DNA of 64,000 nucleotides from contig RSEF01000020.1 of the NCBI GenBank assembly GCA_003993805.1, positions 468,975 through 532,974 on the forward strand. Direction: 5' to 3'. Under the pieces are notes generated by a model that was not told the DNA's origin, made no database searches, and worked only from the letters and a program-made list of their open reading frames with translations. The stretch's first letter is position 1. Every line of letters starts with the position of its first letter. Of this stretch, positions 11,101-22,240 are shown in pieces. The translations under genes and the position numbers were made by a program. Source of the stretch: Himantopus leucocephalus. Taxonomy: Eukaryota > Chordata > Aves > Charadriiformes > Recurvirostridae.

Positions 11101-13845
11101 TTTAAACCAGATGATCTTCTGTCCCTCTAAGCTTTTCCGCAATTCCGAGTTCAATATTCCTCTGCAACCTTTCTAATTCAGTGCCATCAGCCTGACTCCA
11201 TTATGATTAAGATGTAGCCCATCCTTCCTATACAGTTTCCTCTTGTCCAGAAAGTTTCCTCAGTTCCTAATATGACTAAACCTCACCTTTATATCGTGTG
11301 CTCAGCTTTATCCTTTGCCTCATCCACACATTGAAACTTCAAATTTCTGCCTGACACTTGAGATAAAAACATGGATGATCCTACGGAGGTCCTGGACCTT
11401 GGAGTCTGCCAAGGAGCCAAGCTGGACTCCTAAATAGCTGACCTACATCTTTGTGATGCCTACATTGCTGGTACCAACACAGATCATAATTACTGTCTGT
11501 TTCCCCACATTCATGAATAGACATCATCTAACATCCATTACTTTTGTGCCTAGCACACAAGTTACCATTGCAGTCCTACTGAGTGTGCTGCCCATCTATC
11601 TATGTATCACTGAATTTCCCCTTACTACCAACTGCTTCTTCCGACTTGTGACCATCCCTCTTCTGTATCTTCAGTATAGGAGGACACTGAACTCAGCTGG
11701 AGCATGGACCTCATCCAAAAGAGTCCTTGTTAGTAGAGTGTTCTCCACCTTGGAGACTTGGCCCTTTTCTGTAGCACAGGGACTTCTGTTAACAGAGAAG
11801 AGACTATCCTGCAGCTTTCTTGTCAGCCAACTGAAAGAGCATCTCTCTTTCCCTAATTTGCTTAAATTCAGCAAATCCCAACTAAAAAGCCTGTTCCTTG
11901 GTACTGGGGAATCCTTGCATTGTGTTGGTAAATACAAAAATCTGCCCCTTGGATCAGTCATTGTACATGTTACAAACTGGATAAGCCCGGCTCTGCTGGG
12001 GGTCTGCTGCCTGCATTTTCAGATTATTTTTTATTACTATTCTTATTTAAAATCTTTGTGGAGTAATACTTTTCAGTTTCTCTTTTGATGGGGTGATTAT
12101 TATTATTCTCTTGAGATAACCACAAATAGGTGAGAAACATGCAAGAGCATAAAAAGAAAACAACATTAAAGAGAGTCATCAACTACATTTCTCCCTAGAC
12201 CATGTCAAGATTTTGATGCTAAAAAGCTGCAGACTTTGTTCTCTTCTTACGTCTTGGGAGATCAGCTTTATGGACTGTAACTAGCCTTAGCTGGGTATCC
12301 AAACAGAAGAGATTTTACATTAAGACTTGAGCAGCAAGCTGAACCCTGTATTGAATATTTATGAGGAAGCTGCTGACCAAGATAGCCATGGCGTCCTGTA
12401 CCTCGTGATGTTCACATTGATTTTCTGTATTTAGTGATACTAGAGAAAAACAATTAAATCAACTCAAGAGCCCTGGTTATTAGCGCATGTCAACTTAGGT
12501 ATATACATGCACATGGTAGGTTATCTGAAGCAGGTCTAGCTATGTCAGTAGTCAGATCACACAAAATGTGCCTACAACACCTTTGTCCTGGGCCTGATCC
12601 AGAGCTTTAACTTGTAAGCATCCCTACCTGCTGCTGTAGTGTGCAAATTATCAAGCAGCAACGAACAGTATCTCAGCTGGAGATGGCAACTGACAACACA
12701 GTAATAAAAAGAAACAGCTTGTTCAGTCATCCATCAGTTGTATCTGACTGGGTGAACACTTGTCTACTCCAGCAGCCATTTACTTACAATTCATTGAAAG
12801 CATCTGTAGCAGTGATTTTTATGGAAAAGGACTAGCTGCAAATTATAGCAGAGAGACTATTCAAGAAGCTACTCTTGCTCAGATGTTTCTTATTGCACCC
12901 AGAAATCCATTTCTGCCTCCTAGTCCAAAGTTTTATGTGGCACACCGTGCTGAATAAGAAAGAGACCTCAAACACATTAGGGAGGCCACACTTTTCTCAG
13001 GTTTTAGCGTTTTCCAAAGAATGAAATTAAACACAGCCTAGGCTTGCTGGCTTGAGTACAGCTAGGCAGTGATTTAAGCGTACAGACATGCCTACAGAAA
13101 ATTCAATAGTTAGCACAAGTCAGTCCCTGCAGCTTTCTTTCAAGAAAAAGATAAATAGTTTTTAGCCTCCAGAACTCCACAGATTAAGTTAACCTGTTAT
13201 TTCTAAAGGGTAGCTTTAAGTAGAATACTTCAGTAGTCTAGAAGAAAGTTTGTAAATCGTGGGGCAGATTTGATGAAGTCTCTGTTGCGATTCTCTACAG
13301 AAAGCTTGCAAAGGCATTGCTAAAACAGAAGTACAGTGGGGAGAGAAAGGAGAATTAATTAATATTGAAGATTTCAAAGCCAATTCATAAGTTTAAAACA
13401 AATCTACTTTCTGCTCTATCATTTTATTCTCTATTTTATTTCATTGCTTTGGTGACTTAAAAGAAAAGAAACACGCACACAGAAGTTCTGTTACAATTGT
13501 CTGAACTAACTTTGTTAAAGTTTTCCTCCACTAAAAGCCTGGCTTCAGTAGTAAAAAGAAGATTTCAGGAAGACAACAGATTTGATAGTTCTATTAACCT
13601 ACCTAAAATCTTCACCAAAAAAAAAAAGTTAAAAGGGCTTCTTTTGGGAAAAATACCTTTGAAGAGAGGTATATTTAAACAAACAAGCAAAAAAAGTACT
13701 GATCATCATAGTTTTGTCACTACTTACAAGAGAATGAGAAGCCTGATTATAGGGGAATCAGTACAAACAAGTGGTCAATATAAAACCAGTAATTTTAAAT
13801 AACCAAGTAGTATACAGATACTTATAAGCCTCCTCTTTTGTGGAT
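11101..13845. other. No supported gene; possible further LINE remnants
   Basis: The part from about 11100 to 12010 has a long plus-strand open frame, but its translation shows no domain. The DNA resembles the antisense 5' portion of old LINE copies (for example tggtaccaacacagatcat near 11470). The remainder to 13845 is AT-rich, with no exon or repeat I can name. Confidence 0.3.
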
Positions 13846-14070
13846 GTCCTGGTTTGAGGTAAAACAGAATCAATTTTCTGCTCAGTAATTTTGCTTTGCA
13901 GCTGGACCTCTTCTAACTGCTGAAATTAACAGCATATTGTGCNNNNNNNNNNACATACAACTACTGCACAGACGACTACGCAACTCCAAGTTCTCTGAAG
14001 TCTTTGGGACAAGACAGGTCCCTGGCCTTTGCCAGTCCGTGAGCAGTAAAAATAAGAAACGTGCCACTTG
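13846..14070. repeat. Probable interspersed (LTR-like) repeat spanning the 10-N gap
   Basis: The stretch beginning tgtcctggtttgaggtaaaa has the look of the start of a common avian interspersed element. After the 10 unknown bases (13943-13952) it seems to continue with similar repeat-like sequence to about 14070. The continuity across the N run supports the two contigs being correctly joined here. Family and exact ends are uncertain. Confidence 0.35.
13943..13952. other. Assembly gap of 10 N
   Basis: A run of ten unknown bases separates two contigs. It falls 3' of PIGU exon 2 as read on the minus strand. Confidence 0.99.
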
Positions 14071-14104
14071 AATATCACGTTTAAAATGAAGCATGCATAC
14101 CAAC

Positions 14105-14169
14105 CTCATGAAAAATAGCTCCAGAATATGGCGAGACACCTAAATCCAGCAGAGCTAATCCTTCAACCA
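14105..14169 (-). CDS. PIGU: PIGU exon 2 (GPI transamidase subunit), on the opposite strand to later exons
   Basis: This minus-strand exon of 65 bases is bounded by an acceptor (tttgtatgtttcag) and a donor (GAG|gttggt). Joined to the single G left over from exon 1 it completes a valine codon and reads [19 protein letters not shown], then FHE. This matches the conserved first lumenal segment of vertebrate PIGU after the N-terminal membrane helix. The exon ends on a codon boundary, as does the start of the plus-strand exon at 34821. The reading phase is therefore kept, and the missing part must be a multiple of three bases. The exon sits 1.8 kb from exon 1 in the same orientation, in the same contig. 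Confidence 0.93.
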
Positions 14170-15963
14170 CTGAAACATACAAAACACCTGCATTAGAATC
14201 CTGTAATGTGGGAAGAGAAAAATCTCATGATGGTAAAACTATAGTTTTAAAAACACCCGCACTCGTGACAATCTCACATTGAATCGCCATCTGAATGGGC
14301 AACACAAAGATCTCACAAAGCCAACAACCAGCTGGAATTGATTACTTTCTAACTTCTGCCACGCAAATTTCTTTACTAACTGAATGGTCAGTTGTAATCT
14401 ATTTATTTGTTTCAGCTAAAAATGTCATAGCTGAAACATTTTGCACTTAACTATGCATAAAGCACATGTATGATACTTACTGATTTTGAGTCACCTATTA
14501 TGTGATACATGGTATCTATGCTGGAGAAATACTTAATTCTAAGAGGACAAATCACAACATAATATAGAATTTGAACTATTTTGCCTAATTAGATGTAGAG
14601 AGACCTGAAACGTCCAAAACCACAATAAAAGACCAGAAATTAATACATGTTACCAGGCAAAGCTAAAAGCTTTATCCATTGTTGAAACTTCCTGACATTT
14701 TGCAGCCTTAATTCAGATCCTTGGCAACCACGTAATTACATATCGCGCTGCAGTGCATGCACATATTTTGCCATAGGGTCTCCGCCTTACTGACCGCAAG
14801 GGTTCCCTGGGAACTGAGCAGCGGATGCAGGGAAAGAAACTATAGGAAACAGGTCCATTTGTTCAGAGGGAAGCATGGCAGGAGACTGCAGGAAGCAACA
14901 AGAGGTTCCCAGTTCAGCGATATGCTGGAGAAGTGGATTCCGTCTCTGCCACAAAGTTCCCGTATGAGGACAGCCCAGACTTTTCAAGGTGATCCTAATT
15001 GTGCTCCATACTCTCTAGATGCCTACCTTGACACTCTAAGGTAAGATTTAGAAAGTATCCGTTGCTGCGAGGGAATTTTTGGGATCTGTACTTTGAAACT
15101 GTGAAGTGCTACACACCATGGAGCAGAGGCCTCAGGCCATCAAATGCATTCATGCTTTTGACCTTTATTACTCTGTGCCACTGTCTTCCACTCAAAAACT
15201 GCAAATAATTTTACCTGCATAATAATGGGATATTATTTTCCCAAAGGGCTGACTTTAAAATAAGTTAAGGTTCCTAATGGGCTCAGATGCAAGAGAGATG
15301 AATGCCACCTTAAAGCCTTGATGAAACTGTACCTCAGTCTTCAGAAGAGAATTTGAATCACAGTGGTAACAATGTGTGAGGCCACAAACTGAACAAGGAA
15401 AATGAAATGGTGAAAAGCTCTGCATGAACCGGGAGCCACGCGGTCATGTTCACACCACCAGACAGAGCTTGTGCAGTTATGGCGTAAAGAAAGTGACTCA
15501 ATCAATGCTGCTAAAACTACATATTCACTGCCAGATTTTGTCATTTTTCCATTTTACGGACACCTGTGACACAACCAGTCTGTACCAGCACAACCAGGCC
15601 AGCAGCACACGATGGCGAAACGCCCCATCCTCCCGCCCTCGCTCCCCCGTCCCTCCCGTCCCCTCGCAGCTGCCGAACCCTCTCTCTTCCCTCGGGGCCA
15701 ACTCCCACCCACCATTTCACGCCGCTTTCGGTCGGGGCCGGCACAGGAGGGGCCCGTCCCCAGCCCCGGGTCTGCGGCGCGGCCCGGCCCTCTCCCCGCG
15801 GGGCCGTGCCCGGGGACAGGCCTGCAGCCGCGCTCCCGCCCTCTGGGGCTCCCCGGCCACGGGGGAGCCGCCGCCCCCGGCCCCCTCACCGCCACCCCCG
15901 CGGGCCTCGGCCCGTTCAGCCGCGGGGGGAGCGGTGCCGCGGCCCGGGCCCGCCGGGCCTCAC
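14170..15963 (-). other. PIGU intron 1
   Basis: This is the interval between PIGU exons 1 and 2 on the minus strand, opening with the donor GAG|GTGAGG at 15963. No other gene or named repeat was seen. The part next to exon 1 (about 15600-15963) belongs to the CpG island. Confidence 0.8.
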
Positions 15964-16093
15964 CTCGCTTCCAGGCGTTCAACGGGGACGCCACCTCGAC
16001 CCGCTCGGAGATGAAAGCGGCGAGGCTGGAGCGGTAGAGCGCGGCCCGGACCGTCACGGCCACCAGGACCACCAGCACCAAGGGAGCCGCCAT
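15964..16093 (-). CDS. PIGU: PIGU exon 1 (start codon, N-terminal membrane helix)
   Basis: This is the first coding exon of phosphatidylinositol glycan anchor biosynthesis class U, read on the minus strand from the ATG at 16093-16091. It encodes 43 residues plus one base of the next codon: [19 protein letters not shown], a hydrophobic first helix, then [15 protein letters not shown], then a short tail ending WKR. This agrees almost residue by residue with remembered mammalian PIGU. The donor is CGAG|GTGAGG. PIGU is an ER membrane subunit of the GPI transamidase, which cleaves the C-terminal signal of precursor proteins and attaches the GPI anchor. The exon lies in a CpG island. It is oriented away from the plus-strand exons 5-12, so either this part of the scaffold is inverted or the gene is broken. 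Confidence 0.96.
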
Positions 16094-16181
16094 CCTCGCG
16101 GGCAGACACCGGCTGCCGCCGCCTGTAGTTCTCGGGCGGCGCCGGAGAACGCGGCGCCAATGCAGCGCCCCGGCCGGGAAG

Positions 16182-16194
16182 ACTACATATCCCA
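16182..16194 (+). promoter_or_regulatory. ACTAYRNNNCCCR-type promoter motif
   Basis: The sequence ACTACATATCCCA fits the ACTAYRNNNCCCR consensus that is enriched in CpG-island promoters and has been linked to ZNF143-type factors. It lies about 90 bases upstream of the PIGU start codon, a usual distance. A function is inferred from sequence and place only. Confidence 0.45.
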
Positions 16195-16729
16195 GGAGAC
16201 CCCGCGCCGCGCCGCCCCGCCGCTTCCCGACACCGCTTGCGCGCTACGGCGAGCGCGGTGGGGCGAACTTGGCCGGAGCGCGAAGGCGTTGGGCGGCTTC
16301 CCCCGGCCCGCCGGGCGGGGGCGGGAGCGGGCGAGCCGGGGAGGCCGGGGCCGGTGGGAGCGGGGCTGGGGTCACCCGCTCTGTCGGCGCTGCGGGGCGG
16401 GTGCCCCGGTTTCCACCCGCCGAGCTGCCCCTTTCCAGTCAGCTTCGCCGGCCGGTGCGGCCTGCGCGGCAGGGCCTGGGCGTGGGGCCTGTCCCAGCGC
16501 CTGGCGGGACCCGGCCTCTCCGTGGGTCTGGTCAGGGCCCTCCGCTTCCCGCTATTGCACGCCGCCTCTCGCCCTCCCGCCTCTGTGGAGGGCCTGGCTC
16601 CGTCTCCTCGCTGGCCTTCCCGCGGGCGGCCGTGCTGCCCCACGGAGCCGTCTTGTGTCCTGCATGGAGCAGGCCTCCGTGCCTCGGCCTCTCCTTGGAG
16701 CCAGTGCTCCAGGACATGAGCATCATGGC

Positions 16730-16890
16730 GGCCCTGCACTGAGCTCAGGCAGGACTGCTACGAGGGGTTCCTCCTCCTCAGCTGCAGGGCGCTGCACATG
16801 TCCTTCCTGAGTTTCATCAGGCTCCTCTTGTCCCATTTCTCCAGCCTGTGGAGGTGCCTCTGCATGGCAGCTCTACCCCCAGGCACAAGC
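16730..16890 (-). mobile_element. CR1 fragment, antisense
   Basis: The plus strand reads gagtttcatcaggctcctc, then catttctccagcctgtgga and a cysteine/leucine-coding stretch. This is the reverse complement of a well-known CR1 reverse-transcriptase segment. It is a short, diverged piece at the edge of the CpG island, with approximate borders. Confidence 0.6.
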
Positions 16891-19800
16891 TACTCACACA
16901 CCACGTTCACTTCTTCACTCACTCGGTTGCCCAGCTGGAGCAGACGCTGGCAGGCTGAGCCCAGCTGTACACTCAGAAGTGGAGGAGTGGCCTCTGGGCA
17001 GGTGTTTGGAAAGCCTCTCAGACTGTTCTTTATTTCATGAGGTATATATACCCCTGTAGTCTTTGCCCGCATGTAGCTGCCACCACCCTTTTGGCTATGG
17101 TCGGAGTCACACAGCTGTTGTTGATGGCAGTGAGTGCTGGTGGCCTTGTACGGTTTCAGCAGACTCTTGGCAAACTGAGATTGTCAGTCTGTGTGGTTTC
17201 AACAGGACCATCAGTCTCCAGAGCTTACAAGTTTTTTGGGAGACTTTCACACGCTACCTTCCCAGCACGTGCTTTCCTGCTGTCCTCTGGTAACTGTTGC
17301 TCCATCCGCATCCGCAGGTACCTGTACAGCCCATTCACACAAACGCATGAATGCGGCCTTTACAACACTCCCTCTGGAGTGGAGACAAATGGAAGGAAGA
17401 CCCCGTAGTCTCTTAAAAAGTTGAGGGACAGAAGGAAAACACACACTTCATATCATGGTATGCGAAGACAACACTTATTTTCATGTAAGAAGCCGATAGG
17501 ATTTGCTGACAGTACTGGGGTTGCCATTTATAAGAGATGGATAATGTCCAAGTCACAACATTTAGATTGGATTTATGCAGCCTCAGAGCTGTGGTGTAGA
17601 CTTGCACCCACCTGCAGGAATGGAGAAAGGCTGAATGCCTCTGGGACATGATCCCTAAAGGCCCAGATGGCACAGTGTATACCCCAGGCACAGCGTGTCT
17701 CTCCCACGACTGGAGAGACTGGTGGATTTACCTGGTAAATCATATTCACCTTCTGGGCCAAGACCATAACTACTTAGAACGGCATCAATGTCTTCATGCT
17801 ACAAAACAAGCCAGATGGTCCAAGGAGCGTTTCCTGCTGTGCTTGCTCCCTTGCTGGGGCGAGGCAGCACATCTGTTCAGCCGCTGCCTTTGCAGGTGTT
17901 TCCTCAAATGCGGTCGGTCCTGTCCGCTGCCACAGGACAAATCTGGTCCTGAAGCAATAAGGGGACCTTCAGTGTTAAGTCCGTCGCTTGGCAACTCTTC
18001 TGCTCTCAGGCCACTGGCATGAAGGCAGTGGTTGTGGTGGTAAAACTGATTTCCTATTAGCACGGGCACTAGCTGGCCGTGGGACTTGATGGCCCCAGGA
18101 CTGACTGGGCTTGGCACATCTTCTAATTAAGCAGAGTAGATTTGTTCAAGTTAATTTATTTGTGCAGACATCTGTAAATAAGAAGCCAGAAATGCCAATT
18201 CTTCTTCTTTGCAGCTGATAACAATGCTCTCAAGTTCTCCAATCAGAAATGCTTTTTTTTCCCCCAGGACTGATTGCTCTCCAAGTGACAGTTTTGATCC
18301 GATGTAATTGACAGCAGTTGCCTGAGAGTGCTACTTTGCTGCATAATTGGGCTACAGTTGTCTGGTTAAAGCTACACTGCTCCGAGATGCTGATTTTGCT
18401 AGTCTGATCTGTGCCATGTGCTTTCCAGCACCATCTGATGCAGCACAGGGAAATGGAAGCCCTGGGGAAATTGAGATAACCTCCGAGGGCACCAGGAATC
18501 AGATGTGAAATCATGCCGCTACAGTTGTTCTGTATTTAATTGGAGTGCAAAAGCCAACTAAAAAGAAAGGTAAAAAGAATAATTCATGACAAATGCAGCA
18601 CTTATTCCTGGAGCATAGGTTTGCTTAAATGTTTCTCTAGTAGGAGATCCTGGGGCTAGCAATGGAGTCAAGTTCATAAGCTAAGTTCACGTGTTCAGCC
18701 CCCTCAAAGTATCAAATACGTAAGGCAAATATGAGCGGGTTAAGTGCTAGAGTCTTGGTATCTGTCTACAGACTGACACTAATTTGGAGGGTTTGACCTG
18801 GGTCTTTAAGGAGTTGCGATAAGCGCACACACACTGCGTGGCGCTGCCTTTTGTCTGGCAATAACTTTTGAACCCACTTTCAGCCAAATGAGACACAGGA
18901 GCAGACCTCTTAAAAACCTCAGGGTTCCTACAAGCTTTGTGAAAATCGGGAAGAGGTTAAAGACACCCAAACTGGTGTGGATTTGGGAAAGCCAATAGTC
19001 TGAGCTCACCTGGCAGCGTGTACTGGGCAGCCAAGCAGCGTTGTGTAGCTCAAAGCCAGCGCAGCGCAGCCGGCCGCTTTCCCAGGCAGCAGCAAAGACG
19101 CAGGGGGGGACAGCAGCAGAAGCGACAGAGAAGAGGTCTCAGGGGCTATCAGAGACTGATACTGAGAGTTGAACTGAGACTTGCAGCAAAGAGCTGGAAG
19201 GATACAAAGCAGAAAACTCTGAGAAATAAGGGCTTGCTTGGTTCATGCAACAATTTATTTCTTTTTTCTCAGCAGAGGCATGAACCTGATGTCCTATGTC
19301 CTGGTGTTTACCCCAAACTGATGGTAGTTTTTGCAGCATTGGGGGTTTTACGCGCTGTCCTTTCTTCCTGAAATTCCTTGCTATGCAAGTGAGCTGGTGG
19401 TAACACGCGCAGAGGGCTTGGTATACTGAAACATGGGAGCAGTTTAACCAACTGAAGTCTGAATATCTCCTACTGTGGTACCAGCGGTAGTACTGCAGCG
19501 GGACGGTGAAGTGATTGTTGGTCCACACAGGTAGCAAAAAACGCAGCTCTGAGGGGAACTTAACTCTCACTGCCTACCCTGAAGCCTCCAGCTTTTGTTG
19601 CCTAACAAAAAAGTGCAGATCTAAATGGGGCCAAAAAGGTAAATGGGAGCTGCTGTTGGAAGGTTCCTCGCTTCATCGATTGTATTGCCTATGTGGGGCA
19701 CCCACGCTGATACTTTAGGTGATGAATACAACCTGGGGATGTTGCATCACAGAACTTTCATAAAACACTCTGTTTAAGACTGAGCCAATTCAGGGGTGAT

Positions 19801-21500
19801 TCATCTTTGTTCCTGCAAACAGATGCTGGTTTGGGCACTTTTTGTGTGCCCTGTTGGAATTACGCAATGGTGACATTTTTCTTGGTAAACAAGCCACTCC
19901 TTTTCTAGCTTCACTGTATAAAATAGGTGTGCTGATTCCTTGGGCACCCTACAGCCCTTTCAGGCAGCTCTTCCAATCTAATTCAATCTTTTTGCTCTTG
20001 GGACACCACAACTACATGTGTTATTCTAACTGAGACCTCATCAGGGCCCGGTGCAATGGTGTTCATTGCTCGGAGGTGCTTCCTCCGATCCCAGATCCCT
20101 CCAGATCCCTCCTGTGGGATCTGTTCCACCCCATCCCCATGTCCCAGAGGGATAATTTTCACCCACCATTTATTTTGGCCAAACTGTCATGTTTTCTTTG
20201 CTTACAGTCAACCACTTCAGTGCTACACCATGTTCTCTTCGTCTGCCTTTCCTTCCACAGACCTTACACAGCAATAGTTGCGATGGAGTCATTGCAGTTC
20301 CTCAGTGGTTTTGGTATTCCTGTGAAGTCCACTTTTACATACTCTATCTTACGTACCAGGACCCTTTATTGATAAAACACTTCAGTTGCTTTTTCCTCTT
20401 CTTTTCCAAGTTGTCTCCTGTTGGAATTCATTGGCTAGACCACCTGCCCGCTTTTGGTTTTGCCAATTAAAAAATACCCACTTCCCAATTCATATGCATT
20501 TAATTTGTGTGGGCTACATGAGTTCTCATTACTTTTGTTCGGGATTCTTGGGTAAAAACTGCTCTTAAACTGAAGAGTATTGCTGTTTTTATAAATCACT
20601 GGGAGAAAGGTGCTTGCCTTTTATTTACTAGCTTGGAAATCAGATTTTCCTAGCAGGCTGGAATAGCAGTACTGTAGGTATCTTCCAGGCTTTCTGCTTC
20701 TGACTGGCAGAAAACAGCATGAGCTTTATGGTCTTTTATGGAGGTTAGCAGCGGTCCGTGTCAAAAATGGAGTCTGAGTGATCAGCTCTTCTTTGGCTTC
20801 AGAGAGAGGAGCGAATAAATTGCACTTCAGATTTCTCTGAGTGGCTGCATATGCCAGAAACTTCCTTTACATGAATGACAGATCTCTTTGTAAGAAAGGA
20901 AATCAGCTTTTCTCAGCCCCCAGAAAGATTATATTTCTGGTGCCACACTGAACATTTTCCAGAGTGAGTTTTAAATGGCAACGTTAAAAAAATGAAAACA
21001 CCCAAAGAGGAAAGCTGTGATTCCTGCCAGCTAACTTAAGCTAACTAATCATCTAGTGGAAGCTCGTCATCTACACAAGGGAGAGATGGGCTTGTCCAGA
21101 GAGCTAAAAACTTACTTCGGACATCTCTCCCAGGTGGGGAAGGGCCCAGCTCATTACGTGAACTGAACACTGAAACTCCGGACAGGTGAAGTTAGACAAG
21201 ATGAACCTAAAGACAAACAGCACAGTTCAGCTTTTGGGCTTTGTCTAAACAGGGCATTACCAACTACTCACCTTGACAGCAGCATCTTAAAAAATGGGCT
21301 GTCTCATCAGCTGGCGTTGACTTTGCCGTCATTCCACTCAGCCTACTCAGGACTGCCCCACCTGGGCGTGTGATCAGCTCCCACTGATAGCATCGTGATG
21401 GACCTGGCACCCTTCTTCTGGGAAGGTCCCTGGTTAAAATCCCCAGCTGGGTTGCAGAGATGATCGTTCATATCAGACTTGTGAAGGTTTCTGGGTTTGG
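16891..21500. other. Intergenic sequence, no supported gene
   Basis: I found no exon with splice sites, no conserved protein segment and no RNA gene on either strand. Several open frames of 60-145 codons occur but encode no recognisable domain and overlap one another on both strands. If this contig is reversed, the stretch is the 5' flank of PIGU, where TP53INP2 lies head to head with PIGU in mammals. I saw no TP53INP2 coding sequence. Confidence 0.45.
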
Positions 21501-21516
21501 TTGTTGGTTTCACTTC

Positions 21517-22240
21517 TGTTGCGAATGGGTGATATAGGTTGGAGAACCACTTTGGCTTGAAGAACCACTGTCAAAGGTATTAGCAAAAGTGGTTTTTATA
21601 TGATGTTGTAAAAGTGCGACATAACAAAGTTCAGTGGCAGGGTTCACTCTATTAATTGCTGCATGGAAAAACATACAAAGGAAAATTGAGTTACACTCGA
21701 GTTAGAATGATTCACAGAGAGACAGGAGGTGCAAAAGGGTAAGGGGGACTCTCCCGTTGAGTCAAGAGGTTCAGAGTGGACCCCCTTGCTTTCTAAACTC
21801 CTTCTCAGAGAGGAGTCGAGGTGCGGCTGGATCCAGACTTAGACTTCGTCAACGGTTTATGTCTGAAGGATTATATATGCGCAATCAATCCTTTATATAA
21901 TTTAGTTAAGATTACAAAGTTTCATTAGTATCAAATCAACATGTACTCAAAATTACCATACTACAGGGTTATGTGCGATGTCAGTCACTTACCAAAGTTG
22001 GCAAAAGGTCTCTCTGCCTCAAGGTGTAACCTTGAGAGGTGTCCCAACTCGAGGGGAGATCGCCACCGTGCAGCCACGCTGCCGTGCAGGGAGAGCTCAA
22101 GGAAGGCTCACTTAGGCTGTTATATTTATGGGGTAAAGTGGTAGGCTCGTAGTCAAATTACATGCGACGGAGGTGGAAAAGGTATGCATGAGGCTGCTTG
22201 GACTCACAACTTTTTTTGTTCCTTGATAAATGAGTCTTGG
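21517..22240. repeat. Probable solo LTR of an avian endogenous retrovirus
   Basis: From tgttgcgaatgggtgatata the sequence has the look of a long terminal repeat. It begins with TG, is several hundred bases long, has a TATA-like/AT-rich block (gattatatatgcgcaat, near 21870), and has no coding capacity or clear internal retroviral genes beside it. The class and precise ends were not determined. An unrelated old repeat is possible. Confidence 0.35.

Larger units (their letters stand above)
15600..16730. promoter_or_regulatory. CpG island with the PIGU promoter
   Basis: This is a dense GC- and CpG-rich block of about 1.1 kb centred on PIGU exon 1, flanked by much less CpG-rich DNA. It has the character of a housekeeping-gene promoter. 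Upstream of the PIGU ATG there are a CCAAT box (plus strand, near 16157) and an ACTACATATCCCA element at 16182-16194. CpG islands with this motif are often bidirectional, but no divergent coding exon was found to the right. Long open frames inside the island are a by-product of its base composition. Confidence 0.8.

Noticed and set aside
11453..12088. Open frame of 211 codons on the plus strand
   Set aside because: It is made of hydrophobic, low-complexity stretches, and the DNA resembles antisense ancient LINE sequence; a long open frame by chance is more likely than a gene.
15566..16810. Open frame of 414 codons on the plus strand across the CpG island
   Set aside because: It runs over PIGU exon 1 on the other strand, is Pro/Arg/Gly/Ala-rich as expected from GC-rich DNA, and all other frames are also open. 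No domain is visible.
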